Shown here one piece after another: positions 1 to 10,126 of a stretch of DNA of 64,000 nucleotides; positions within the stretch are counted from its first letter, which is position 1; the number at the start of each line of letters is the position of its first letter. Both the position numbers and the translations under genes were made by a program. The notes under the pieces were generated by a model. That model saw only the letters and a list, made by a program, of their open reading frames with translations, was not told where the DNA came from and ran no database searches. This stretch comes from Turbatrix aceti (Eukaryota > Nematoda > Chromadorea > Rhabditida > Panagrolaimidae), in NCBI GenBank assembly GCA_963969345.1, contig OZ017768.1, forward strand, positions 9,712,193 to 9,776,192, given 5' to 3'.

Positions 1-2
1 AT

Positions 3-875
3 GGTCAAAACATCGAATTGGGCCGAGCCAAATTCAAGGTCGTGCGGATAACACCTACCATGGAAGTCGATCCCACGAAATTGGTTTTTATAACCGACGG
101 AGAAAAAACGGCGACTATTTCGGAACAAGGCATCGCTGCGTCAAAGGTATTCGAGTGCCCTTCACGCGAACACTCCGACAGCGGTAACTGTACGCTTAAC
201 ACAGCTGCATGTTTCTGTCAATCTGGTGGTGAAGCAGTACATTGCGCTTGCCGTGATAACCAGCTCCTGACGCACGAATTGCAGACTCATTCACTGCCGA
301 TAAGCCTATCAACCCTTACTCTGCGAAACAACAAGGCCGAAGTGTTCTACACTATCCCCGCTACCGTTGATTTAAGCATCGAATTGGCTCAGATGCAAGC
401 CGCGGTGCAAGTAGATTCCAATTCTTGCTCGGTCGAAGACGCCGTGGTTAAAGGATGCGCGAACTGCGTGGCTGGTGCCAAGACCACCATCAGTTGTCAA
501 ACCAACTTCGGCAAGACATTGGCGTATTTCGAGTGCCCCGACGATGTACGATTCAGTGTGGTGTGTTCCGCAGCCGGCAGCAACTCAGAAGTACGGCTAG
601 CCATTCCCCGCACGACCGTCAACTATCGCTGCAACGTCACTTGTCCGGCATCGAAGACGACCATGGTCATTCGAGGAGACTTGATGTACGTTGTAAAAGA
701 TCCGGTCACCTCGGACACGCTGGAACCAGTCCTGGACTCACGCGGGGACCACGCGGCATCGTTTGTGCAGACGGCGTTATCCTTCCTGCAGAAAATCAAC
801 GAGACGAGCCGCACGTTGACCCTCATTTTTTGTAGCATTGTTTTTGTAATTGTTTTAGTAATTCGTAAATTGTAA
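3..875 (+). CDS. Phlebovirus-G2-like envelope glycoprotein of an LTR element (5' partial)
   Basis: The frame is open from the window edge, so the start lies outside. The product is a cysteine-rich ectodomain with a CFCQSGG...HCACRDNQ cluster near residues 70-85, further paired cysteines at about residues 145-215, and a C-terminal membrane anchor (roughly the last 20 residues) followed by a short RKL tail. This cysteine pattern resembles the G2 (class II fusion) glycoprotein domain found in env genes of nematode BEL/Pao elements. No stop or frameshift is seen in the visible part. Stop at 873-875. The role in the element is inferred from the family; nothing here shows that it is expressed. Confidence 0.7.
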   Translation, partial: GQNIELGRAKFKVVRITPTMEVDPTKLVFITDGEKTATISEQGIAASKVFECPSREHSDSGNCTLNTAACFCQSGGEAVHCACRDNQLLTHELQTHSLPISLSTLTLRNNKAEVFYTIPATVDLSIELAQMQAAVQVDSNSCSVEDAVVKGCANCVAGAKTTISCQTNFGKTLAYFECPDDVRFSVVCSAAGSNSEVRLAIPRTTVNYRCNVTCPASKTTMVIRGDLMYVVKDPVTSDTLEPVLDSRGDHAASFVQTALSFLQKINETSRTLTLIFCSIVFVIVLVIRKL

Positions 876-905
876 GTCGTGGCATTCCCATCTTTGAGGT
901 GGGAG

Positions 906-1114
906 TGTCGCGGCGGCGGCAGATTTTGTTTTGTAATGTTTTTTCTTTTTCTGAGCATCGACGATGCGCTCTCGGCCGCGATCGTTCGATGCTTCAGTCG
1001 CCACAACAAGCCACTGTAGCTTGTTGCATTTTCTATTTCTGCTGTTTTTTTTGTTGAGGTTTTTCTAATAAAATTTTTTGTGATTCAAGGAGTTTGGACT
1101 TAGCGACGAGTCCA
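906..1114 (+). repeat. Probable 3' LTR of the envelope-bearing element
   Basis: It begins TGTCGCGG immediately after a purine run and ends near GAGTCCA. An AATAAA signal sits near its 3' part. The other LTR is outside the window, so the ends are not confirmed by comparison. Confidence 0.45.
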
Positions 1115-1121
1115 GCTCTTT

Positions 1122-2632
1122 TTGAAAGCCTATGGATCACTTTTTTTTCAAATCTACAAGACAATAGCATTTAACAACATTGTGTCAATTGTTCTGTTAA
1201 TTTTTACTAAATACATATTTTTGGCTCCTGTAACGCATCGTTGGTTATCCCGCCTAGCAAGTCAGAATTTTTCAATGTCATTACTTCTTTTTGCCAACTT
1301 CTGGACGCTTTATTCGGCCACAATTCTGACAACTTGCCTTACTGCCAACAGATTCATCGCAATTGTGTTTCCTAAAGTTTTGGAAGATTTGAAAAGTGGT
1401 TACCTGTACGCTGTTATTGTATCCTACACTGTTGCGTTTCTGCTAGCAATTGGTGTTTTATTTTCTGGATTTGTTGTTGCGATTGATACTGATAATGGCA
1501 GCGGTTATTCCTTGGTAGCAACAAAACCATTTTTTTTGACAGACCAGTCAGCAATTCAATTTTCGTTATTAGTGATCTTATTTTTATTCGAATTAGGACT
1601 GAATATGATGACGATTATATCGCTGCACCAACACGTAAAAGTACTTGGAATTGGCCAAATTCAGAAGCAGGAAATACACCTTTTTATATGTACGTTAGTA
1701 CTTTTTGTCGTCAAGTTTCTTCACATCATCGGACATGTAAGTTCTTAAAACAATAAGTTTCTTCTTTCTGCCAAGTGTTTTTAAACGTAGTATAATTTCT
1801 CGTCGTACCATACCATGGACGCCCACCCGGAAGTCCATTGTACGGAAATGAAAATGAAACCACAGATTAAGCATTTTTTTGTTTCTAACTGATTACTGCT
1901 ATCATTTGCCTAAAAACACAAAGCAGGTTTCTTCTCGTGTTTTCACCTTCCTATTTGACGTCCTCACGTCCTCTTCCCTTACTGCCCACACCTGTCTTAC
2001 CTATCTATCTAATTAGCATACCGATGTGTATATAAGCATGATCCAAGACCCAATAAAGGACTCGCTCCCTGACTCGCTCCTTGACTCTCTCTCCTGTCCT
2101 CCTCCCGCCTGTAGCCCGTCTCTGATGGCCATTGATCATTAAACACCGAAAAAAGCAACAAAAAAGCGAAAAAAACGATTTTAAAAGAACGAAAAATAAG
2201 AAAAGACGACTGAAAAGGGATGCAAACGGTGAAAAAAAGTCAAAAATTCAAATTCTGATGCTCCTACAACGAAAACTATTATCAAAAATGGAAAACATGC
2301 GTAGTATAATAAAAAAACTAAATAATTTCAGGTGACATTGTTTTTTCCGAAAGCTTCTTCTATCAGCACCATGAGCCGGTATATTGCAGTCAATGCTTCA
2401 ATGTTAGAAATACTGACCCCCGCTTGGGTATTTTTACTTGCAAATCCAAAATGGCGACGGGATTTGGTATGTCGATTAATTTTTTTGTTATCACAGTTAT
2501 TTTTTTCTTTTTTAGAAACAATGCGCTTCCGATTTAATAGGATGTAATAAATCGTTGATAATCAATGGAGCTGTTACGAATATTGTGAGCAAACAGGATA
2601 ACACTGTGCAGTCTTACCAGTGTCATCGATAA
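1122..2632 (+). pseudogene. SR1: Srg-superfamily 7TM chemoreceptor, 5'-truncated by retroelement
   Basis: Exons 1122-1736, 2332-2466 and 2516-2632. The reading frame starts at K-A-Y-G-S-L-F-F-Q, which matches the interior loop motif (ILGSFFFQ) found about 40 residues into intact paralogues. The start codon, extracellular N-terminus and TM1 are therefore missing. TM2-TM6 remain in exon 1, a diverged NRFIAIVF follows TM3, TM7 is in exon 2 and the tail is in exon 3. Exon 2 is exactly 135 nt, as in the rest of the family. Sequence left of the break is the LTR of the envelope-bearing element. The 595-nt first intron is unusually long and contains LTR-like sequence. It is the most divergent member and probably non-functional. 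Confidence 0.75.
1837..2120 (+). repeat. Possible solo LTR or promoter-like repeat in SR1 intron 1
   Basis: This stretch has a TATA-like GTATATAAGC near 2027, an AATAAAG signal near 2053, and pyrimidine-rich CTCCCTGACTCG repeats, the layout of a compact LTR. No target duplication was recognised and the ends are approximate. Confidence 0.25.
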
Positions 2633-2790
2633 CATTGAAAACTTGTAAAAATCAAACGTCCTGAATTTCATCTTCATTGTTGTTGTTTACACGAAACATT
2701 TGATGCAATTGAAAAAAAACACTGATGGATATTGTATTTAATGTGGTGCTAACCATTGAAAAGGACAGTAAAAAAATAAAAATAAATAAA

Positions 2791-2900
2791 CAATGCTGAG
2801 GTCTGCAACCTGAGAAATAGTCTTCCTTATATCATGTGAATGAACATGTTTCGTATCATTTTTTTTCAATCAATGTACAAAGTTGTGAATGGTTGTGTTC
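2791..2900 (+). repeat. 110-bp direct repeat flanking a gap, copy 1
   Basis: Identical by eye to 3711-3820. Copy 1 leads into element sequence; copy 2 begins directly after the Ns and leads into the methyltransferase gene. The repeat is too long for a normal target duplication. It is best explained as the same locus assembled twice around an insertion or as two haplotypes. Confidence 0.8.
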
Positions 2901-3510
2901 ACGCGAAGTATTCGAACTTCCCGCGTTCTGGTCTCGAGGCAAAATGGAGGAGCGCGTGCGCATCGAGCTCAACCTCGGCCCGATCCTCTGGAAACTTCGC
3001 GACCAATCAACGAATGCGAACGTTCCCACAGATCTCCTCTTGTATCTTCCAGAATATTCTGCCCCGATTCGTATATAAGGCTCTCATTCTGCCCCTGATT
3101 GATGATGTATTGTTGATGATTAGTTGATGATTGGTTGATGTATATTGTTGTTGTTGGTTATTGTCTGTGTTATTCTGTGTTTATTGGGTGTTCCAATAAA
3201 CCTCTGTGCTTTACTCCTGTGTGCCCCACGTAGAGCGACACTAGCGACCAGCTAACCTCATCGCCTGGTCCTAACGCTCGCTCTACCCTTCTTGGACCAG
3301 CTAACCTTATCGCCTGGTCTCACCCGTTTCCTCCGACCGGCAACTCGGTGCCCGGTCATCTCACTCATCACCTACACCCACGGGCGCGTGTAGGAATCTC
3401 CTGGGTGAGTTCCTCTTTCTCTTTGGTTCTCGGTCGCTTGCCGCCTCGTTACAGGCAACGCGACACCCGCGCCAGCACCCCAACCCAACCGGGAGCCTGG
3501 TGTGCTCCCA
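2898..3510 (+). mobile_element. Probable 5' LTR and start of an LTR retrotransposon, cut by gap
   Basis: The sequence departs from the duplicated flank near TGTTCACGCG. It has a TATA-like GTATATAAGG near 3072, TGATGATG-type repeats, AATAAACC near 3197, then GC-rich sequence up to the gap. Composition differs sharply from the AT-rich surroundings. No coding domain is reached before the Ns, so the class is unknown. Confidence 0.5.
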
Positions 3511-3710
3511 NNNNNNNNNNNNNNNNNNNNNNNNNNNNNNNNNNNNNNNNNNNNNNNNNNNNNNNNNNNNNNNNNNNNNNNNNNNNNNNNNNNNNNNNNN
3601 NNNNNNNNNNNNNNNNNNNNNNNNNNNNNNNNNNNNNNNNNNNNNNNNNNNNNNNNNNNNNNNNNNNNNNNNNNNNNNNNNNNNNNNNNNNNNNNNNNNN
3701 NNNNNNNNNN
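3511..3710. other. Assembly gap (200 N)
   Basis: A run of 200 N, a conventional placeholder length, so the true missing length is unknown. It probably hides most of the LTR element that starts at about 2898. Confidence 0.99.
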
Positions 3711-3820
3711 CAATGCTGAGGTCTGCAACCTGAGAAATAGTCTTCCTTATATCATGTGAATGAACATGTTTCGTATCATTTTTTTTCAATCAATGTACAA
3801 AGTTGTGAATGGTTGTGTTC
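3711..3820 (+). repeat. 110-bp direct repeat flanking a gap, copy 2
   Basis: Second copy of 2791-2900, starting at the first base after the gap. It may extend further left inside the gap. Confidence 0.8.
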
Positions 3821-3868
3821 CATAAAAAAAATCAAAGAGTATAACGAATTGTCAATTGTGGGAACGAA

Positions 3869-5123
3869 ATGCACAAACTTGTCACAAGAAACGTTTTTCA
3901 AATGTTTGCTACTCCGAAAATGGTGAACATAGCGCATTATGACTACGCTAAAAATTGTTTTACGCGACAGTTTCTTAAAACCGTCGTGTTGATTGTCCTT
4001 GGAGTTTCTCTGCTTTATCTGGTGATTAGTAAATTTTTTTCGAACACTTCGCAAATTATGTTTTCAGGTGACAATTCTATACTCAGGTGAAAGCCCGCGA
4101 CAAAGCATCGAAATCGACATCACAAACGGCACACTGCGTGATACTCTGTGCAGTGACTTTCAAAATACATGCTTCGACGTCTACGACATGTAAATTAACA
4201 GAAACCCAGTTTTATATTGTATTCCTACTTTTAGATCTCAGAATCGATACTTGCTAACTCGCGGTGATCATCCTTTTGTGACAACATCTGCAGTTCTGGA
4301 TGATGAAAAAGTGGACGTAAAACTATTTCCCCGTCAATATGCAGGGTTTGTGGTGAAATATTGATCAAATCATTATCATTATGGAATTAAAATTTCAGTG
4401 CTCTTCTCGCTGCACCGCTTCTGCTGGGCACACTACATTCAATCGAAGACCCCGGAGTGTCGATTTTAAATATCGGGCTAGGCGGAGGCGAAACTCATGC
4501 CTATGTCGCCAATTTGCCTCCAGACCGGCAGCCTCGCATCGTCACCATCGAGTTAGACAGTATTATGGTACTAATTGCCCAACGATGGTTTGGTGTGCCG
4601 CCAAATAATGTTAAATCATATGTCCAAATCCGTGACGGCGTTGAGTTTTTAAAAACGAACACGGAGAGTTCGTCAGAACCTGTTAGCTTCATGGAAATAA
4701 TGCGATATTTTTTTTCAGAATTTGATCTGATTATTCTGGATGCGTGTTTCAGTCCCCTCACCGAAGAAGACAAATTTCCCCACTGTCCATCAAAAGTGTT
4801 TCGTACCCCCAAAGTTATCAAAAGTATCAAGCAAAGCCTCAAGCAAAATGGCGTTCTCAGCGTTAACTACATTGATGCGGATAAATTATTTGATAAGGTC
4901 GGGAAACTGTTCTTACCATTTTTTAAATTTGTTTTTGTAGTTTTACAATGTGTTCAAAAAACATTTCCGTTCAAATGCTGCCTTCAAAGTAAATTTCAAC
5001 ACGATTTCATGTTTCTCAGACGCTGTCATCAACATGAATAAAAAACAAGAAGTCAAACGTTTACGGCATCTAGAAAATATTACTGACGAGTTTAGTTCAT
5101 GGATGAAAAATAGGATATGGTAG
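3869..5123 (+). CDS. Membrane-anchored METTL13/spermidine-synthase-fold methyltransferase
   Basis: Six exons join in frame: 3869-4021, 4068-4189, 4235-4345, 4399-4667, 4719-4897 and 4941-5123, giving 338 residues. Introns are 43-53 nt with TTTCAG-like acceptors. A membrane segment near residues 34-56 (LKTVVLIVLGVSLLYL) follows a short N-terminus; a second ATG at 3920 is a possible start. The core has the SAM-binding motif LNIGLGGGE, an acidic strand end (VTIELD), AQRWFGV, DGVEFL and FDLIILDA. These align in order with the C-terminal domain of METTL13 and with spermine/spermidine synthase-like proteins. METTL13 methylates eEF1A, but the substrate here cannot be told. The donor at 4668 was chosen because it keeps frame and closes the gap to FDLIILD. 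Confidence 0.8.
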
Positions 5124-5732
5124 TTTATTTATGGTATTTTGTTATAAGCTTGACAGAAAAAAAGTGATACTTGATAAATACATAAACACGTGTAGACGGT
5201 TTTATCGATTGCATAATAAGAATAAACGCCACCATGTATATTCGACTTGCACATAAAATTCTCAAGAAATATCAGAAATAAAAAAAAAATGCGGAAAACA
5301 GGTGACAAATGCTTCGGAAACTGGGAAACTTGAATGCTCTGCTTGTAAATTTAGGTTTTGATGACAACGTTCTTTACTACATATTTTTATATTTATCGTA
5401 TTTATTACCGCAATTAACATTTTCTATATTACGGTACGTCAACAAAGGATCGTGTTGTGTTTTGCACTTCACCTGGGGGCTTTTGTTTTTCTTTGTATTA
5501 ACTGATATCCAAAATAACTTTATAAAACAATTGTAGCTTACCGTTTCAATGTGCTTTGTCCCTTGTGGGGCACTGATGCCTTTACCCCGCCTATGTCGTC
5601 AATAAAATACATTTTTTAAACGAATAAACCCATTAACAAAAAACCTAAAAATAATTCAAGAGGTATGTACAAAAGAGAAATGCTACATGGCAGACCCCCT
5701 ACCATTTGTGGTTAGGTTGATCGTTTACCACC
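5124..5732. other. Intergenic region
   Basis: AT-rich spacer between the methyltransferase and SR2. It has polyadenylation-like AATAAA signals near 5220, 5277 and 5600. The short open frame at 5309-5536 lacks recognisable motifs and I do not treat it as a gene. Confidence 0.5.
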
Positions 5733-6842
5733 ATGTCCGAAATCATCACCTACGGGAACGTACAACTCGTTGTGTGCACCGTCATTGGTAGTTCCACTAT
5801 CGTACTCAACACCCTGATAATCTATACAATATGGACCAATCGTCATCACCCGAACCTTGGATCTTTCTTTTTTCAAATTTTCGGCGTGCAGTCTTTTGTA
5901 AGCATTATTGCTTGCATACTCATTTACCTGCTTGGATACGTTTTTCAATCGACAATGGCCCGTCACATCGTATCCCTATTACCAGAACGTCACTTTTTGC
6001 TCACTCTAAGCATATTTGTGTGTTTTTATACATTGTATTTTAGCATGATTCTGAATGTTTGGTTGTCGTTGAACCGTCTGACGGCTGTTATCTATTCATT
6101 CAAGCGATTTGTCAACTGGGAACCGCTGAAACCTTACATTTTGGTTCTCACCGCGGGCGTGTCTCTATTTTTCAGCATAAACATTTGGTTTGCGGATTAC
6201 ATGATTTTTGTCAGCTACAATAGTGAGAGTCATCGAGGATGGGTACCGACAGCTGAGAACTTCATCGGGGCACAGTACAATATACAGGTGTACCTGGAGT
6301 TTTTTCTCATTAGTGCACAGTCGATGATCAATTCTATAACCGCAGCTTACCTGTATCGCCACAAGAAGAATACAAGTGACAGCATGATAAAATCTGAGGA
6401 TAAAGATTTGTTCATCTGTACACTTGTTATTTTTGTTTTTAAATTTATAAATATTATTGGGATGGTAAGTTCAAATCTTTTTTAGTATTTTTGAAATTTT
6501 TAAGGTTTTTTAGTTAATTTGTCGCATCCCAGAAGAAACCTTTCCGGTTATTTTTCATATTGCTTTTATCATAATTATCAACGGCGCAATGATAGATTTG
6601 CTCTTGCCGGGATGGATTCTGCTTTTTGGAAGCAAACTTCTGCGTTCATCTTTGGTAATTTTTACCAAAAATTTTCTTAATTTTTGTACATTTTTTAGAA
6701 AAAAAAATTCTGCAAAGAGCAACAGTCTATGAATCCAATCGTGTCCATTTTGTCAGTTTCAAATAACGATCCTTCAAATCGGTTTCAAAACAACTTTCAT
6801 AGAACTTCTCGGGCATCAATAGTACCCATAATTCTTAACTAA
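5733..6842 (+). CDS. SR2: divergent Srg-superfamily 7TM chemoreceptor
   Basis: Exons 5733-6464, 6514-6654 and 6699-6842 give 338 residues with both introns in phase 0 (49 and 44 nt). The N-terminus carries ITYGN, then TM1, the NLGSFFFQIFGVQ loop into TM2, LLPERHFLLTL before TM3, LNRLTAVIY after TM3, INIWFADY after TM4, KDLFICT before TM6 and NGAMIDLLLPGWILLFGSK in TM7. It differs from the three blocks in having GM rather than GQ or GN before intron 1, a 141-nt exon 2 and a longer, basic, Asn/Ser-rich tail. Expected role: chemosensory GPCR in the neuron membrane. The family within the Srg superfamily (srg/srv/srx/sru/srt) is not settled. Confidence 0.88.
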
Positions 6843-7415
6843 ATTTAACCATAAGCTACAATCCAATAATTAATTAACTCAGTGGAACGAATAATAAATT
6901 ACTTATCTGCAAACAATTTTTTTTAAATACAATTTTTTATAATAAAAAAAGTAAAAAATTGTCTTCCGATAAACCGTATCATTTTTAAACAATTTTAAAT
7001 TAAAACAATGAAACACAATCACAACTAACAACTAGCGTGCAACGTGCGAATCTTACCACACGTGTTTTTCTGACACTACAAATAATTGTTTGGCAAAAGG
7101 TCGACAAACTCTAAAAAAAGATAAGAACATAACAAAAACCTTCTCACCTGTATCAAAAGATGCGTTCAATTCCGAAAAAAACCCAATGCTAGGTGAACGC
7201 TGTTTCTCTTGCACCCCCATGTTATGGGAACCCAACATGTTTTGACAACGAATCCACCTCGAACATACATAAAACACAACAACGTTGATCACGTTTTAGT
7301 GTAGTGTTGTTTGGTGCGCTGTTGTTCAGTTCATTCATATACATAGCCACAACTTTTGTTGGGTTACTGAACTGTTCTTATTATTAGCGTTCGTTCCTTT
7401 TTTGTTCCGTGAACT
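6843..7415. other. Intergenic region
   Basis: AT-rich spacer separating SR2 from the HADHA-like gene. No element, RNA gene or credible ORF is recognised. Confidence 0.5.
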
Positions 7416-10126
7416 ATGGAAAGCCCCGATGCTTTGTCAACAAAGGCATTGAGTTTGACAATTCACGATGGCGTTGCTATCATCAAAATTGACATTCGTG
7501 GTGTAAAGGTGCGTTTCCTTTTTTTTTGCATTTTGTGTGGGACAGCGTGTACGTTTGTCCCGCCGCCTGGTGTGCAGGGAGAAGAGAAGCGTTGGATGTG
7601 CGCGGACAGGTGCGCGAGCGTCAAAAGGGGAAAATTTGAGAATTGAGAATTTTTGGAACGAAAATTTTTGAAGACAAATTTTGCAATTAAAACCCAATAC
7701 GCTTTTTTGGTTGCAAATATTATATATTTTTTATTTAAAAAATAATTATTGTAAAAAATAGGGCAAAATTATGTTAAACAATTTTTTTGCTAAAATTAAA
7801 GAAAATTAACGCAACAAATTATAAAAGTTAAAAAGTCTAAAGCGTACAAAATGTAACAATTTCGTCATCAATTTTTTTCTAGGAAAACACATTCACTAGT
7901 TCCGTGGCAACCGAGTTCAAAATTCTAGCAGTCGAAATTGCAACTAACGATGAAATCACTGCCGTTGTTTTCATGTCCGGCAAACCCGGTAGCTTCGTCG
8001 CCGGCGCGGACATCAACATGCTGAGCGAAGTCACATCTGCAGCCGACGGCGAAGCCATTGCCCGTGATGCCCAGGCGGCTTTTTCCGCCATCGAAAATTC
8101 TTCCAAGCCAGTGGTTGCAGCAATCATGGGCACCTGCATGGGCGCTGGTGTTGAACTCTCCCTCGCCTGTCACTACCGAATCGCAGTCAACGATTCAAAG
8201 ACCCAATTCGCGTTGCCGGAGGTCATGATTGGTCTCCTTCCCGGTGCAGGTGGCACACAGAGACTCCCACAACTCGTCGGCATAACCAATGCTTTGGACC
8301 TGATCCTGACTGGAAAATCCATCAGGCCTCTGAAAGCCCGGGAAATGGGACTCATCGACCTGCTCGTCGATCCTGCAGAAGATGAGGTAAACAGTCTTAT
8401 ACAACTCGAAAACAAAGCCATAACTGTTGCCCGAGATCTGGCGGACGGTCTTCTCATCGCCGAACGCACTCGGCCACTTTTTGAGAGCATTTTTAATTAC
8501 GTTCTCGCGTGTCGACCGTTTATTGACTACGTAGTTCTTCGAACTGCTCGAAACAAACTTTTAAGTTTGACCAAAAACAACTATCCTGGACCGCTGCGAA
8601 TTCTGGACGTGGTCAGAACTGGCATTATTACCGGTGGGGATTTTGGGTACGAAGAGGAGGCCAGAGCATTTGGTGAACTGACTCAGACACCTGTTTGCAA
8701 GGCTTTGATCAATGTTTTTCATGCCACGACAAATTGCAAGAAAAATATGATTGCGTACACTATGAACACGGAGTAAGTGTTTTTGTGTTAAATATACATA
8801 AATAATTAATTTGAAAAAAATTATAACGTAAAAAAATGTTTACTTGTTTTTTTTCAGAAACCTCATTGTAATTGGCGCAACACCCATTGGCACCGGCATC
8901 GCTTCAATATCCATCGGAAAAAACATTTCCACAACTCTCATTGACTCCGATTGCACGGAACTAGACCGTAGTCTAAAACTCATCACCGGCCATTACGATA
9001 CCAGAGTTGAACGTAATCAAATCACCCAAACCGAGCGGGATGACGTTTTATCTCGATTCTTCGTCACAACTGCCTTAGACAAACTTGCTCAAGCTACCCG
9101 CATTGTGGTCGACTCTTCGTCCACCGAAGACATATTCCTAAAGGTGAATGCTCTATCCACAATTGAAATCAACAAAATAGCCGATGGGTGTGCTCTTGGA
9201 ACGATTGTGTCTCCGAGTTTGAATATCGGTGCCCTCGCTGCGGAATCTCTACACCCAGAAAGAATTGTGGGTCTGCATTATTTTGATCCAGTTGAAAAGT
9301 CAAAACTTTTGGAAGTTGCGTGTTCAAACTATACTTCCCAAGAAGCTCTTGCGGCGGCTGTGCAACTGGGGCTCGACCAGAAAAAATTTGTTGTTGCAGT
9401 CAAAAAAGAATCTCCGGGATTCTTCGTAACTAGAGCACTTGTGCCATTGCTCGACGAGGCAATTCGGCTGTTGGCAGAAGGCGTGACTCCTCGGGATCTC
9501 GACGACCTGACAACGCAGTTAGGATTCACAGTTGGACTCGCGACTTTGATTGACCAAATCGGGGTTAATGTAATTTCAACGATTGGTGAAAAACTTGAAA
9601 ACCGGATTGGTGCCGTTCAAAAAGAGATAATTAATGACCTGGTGCGCGCTGGGCAATTTGGCGTCGTAAATTCTGCCGGTAAGCTATACAAAAAATTATT
9701 TGGAACATTTCATTTTCGAAACTTTTAGGCATCTACCAATACATCTCCGAAAACTCCGAACCCACAGAAGTCAACGAATTCTTCACCAATCTACTGGAAA
9801 AGCACAGCATTCCCCCATCTGTTGGCACTTCGTCCCCTGAAGACCAAAAACTCCGTCTCTTCTGCCGATTTATCAACGAAGCCGTTCTCTGTCTGCAAGA
9901 AGGCGTTATCTCGTCGACTTCAGAAGGCGATGTTGCCAGTATCTTCGGCGCAGGATTCCCACCTTTTCTCGGAGGTCCGTTCTTTTTCGTCGACACTTAC
10001 GGCGCCAAAAACCTCGTCAAAGACATGGAGCGCTTTGCTGTGGTCTATGGTCGAGAACAATTCACGCCTTGTGCCCTGCTCTTGGACCACGCAAGTAATG
10101 ATACAAAGTTTTATGCTAAGAATTAA
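7416..10126 (+). CDS. HADHA: Trifunctional enzyme alpha (enoyl-CoA hydratase/3-hydroxyacyl-CoA dehydrogenase)
   Basis: Exons 7416-7508, 7883-8772, 8858-9678 and 9729-10126 give 733 residues, close to the roughly 760 of HADHA. The hydratase half has SGKPGSFVAGADINML (oxyanion region), the GAGVEL and LPEVMIGLLPGAGGTQRLP segments with both catalytic Glu positions, then the linker helix. The dehydrogenase half has a Rossmann start (LIVIGATPIGTGI), LHYFDPVEKSKLLEV with the catalytic His and Glu, GFFVTR, GFTVGLATLIDQIG, and a C-terminal domain (FINEAVLCLQEG, FPPFLGGPF, FTPCALLLDHA). It should catalyse hydration and NAD-dependent oxidation steps of long-chain beta-oxidation. The usual GxGxxG reads GATPIG. 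No mitochondrial presequence is obvious, because the N-terminus is acidic. AATAAA overlaps the stop. Confidence 0.93.

Larger units (their letters stand above)
1..1114 (+). mobile_element. 3' part of an LTR retroelement with envelope-like ORF
   Basis: The left window edge lies inside an LTR element oriented rightward. It holds the end of an envelope-like ORF, a purine-rich run resembling a polypurine tract at 895-905, and a probable 3' LTR from TG at 906 to CA at about 1114. A polyadenylation-type AATAAA is near 1067. The sequence directly after this LTR is in frame with the interior of chemoreceptor SR1, so the element appears to have inserted into that gene. BEL/Pao elements of nematodes are known to carry this kind of envelope; the class is inferred because gag and pol lie outside the window. 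Confidence 0.65.
2633..3868. other. Intergenic region with duplicated flank, LTR start and assembly gap
   Basis: It holds a 110-bp sequence present twice (2791-2900 and 3711-3820), a probable LTR and element start between the copies, and the N run. No host gene is seen. Confidence 0.6.

Noticed and set aside
3..875. Active phlebovirus-like virus sequence
   Set aside because: The ORF is joined to a polypurine tract and LTR in a host gene, so it is the envelope of an integrated retroelement, not a free virus genome.
3361..3789. ORFs spanning the N run
   Set aside because: They are mostly undetermined residues and cannot be read.
4682..4718. Donor at 4682 as the methyltransferase intron 4 start
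   Set aside because: It would give a 37-nt intron that breaks the frame; the donor at 4668 gives a 51-nt intron in frame and a better alignment.
5309..5536. Hydrophobic ORF after the methyltransferase
   Set aside because: It has short length, no paralogue, no splice context and AT-rich composition that readily gives Leu/Phe/Tyr-rich frames.
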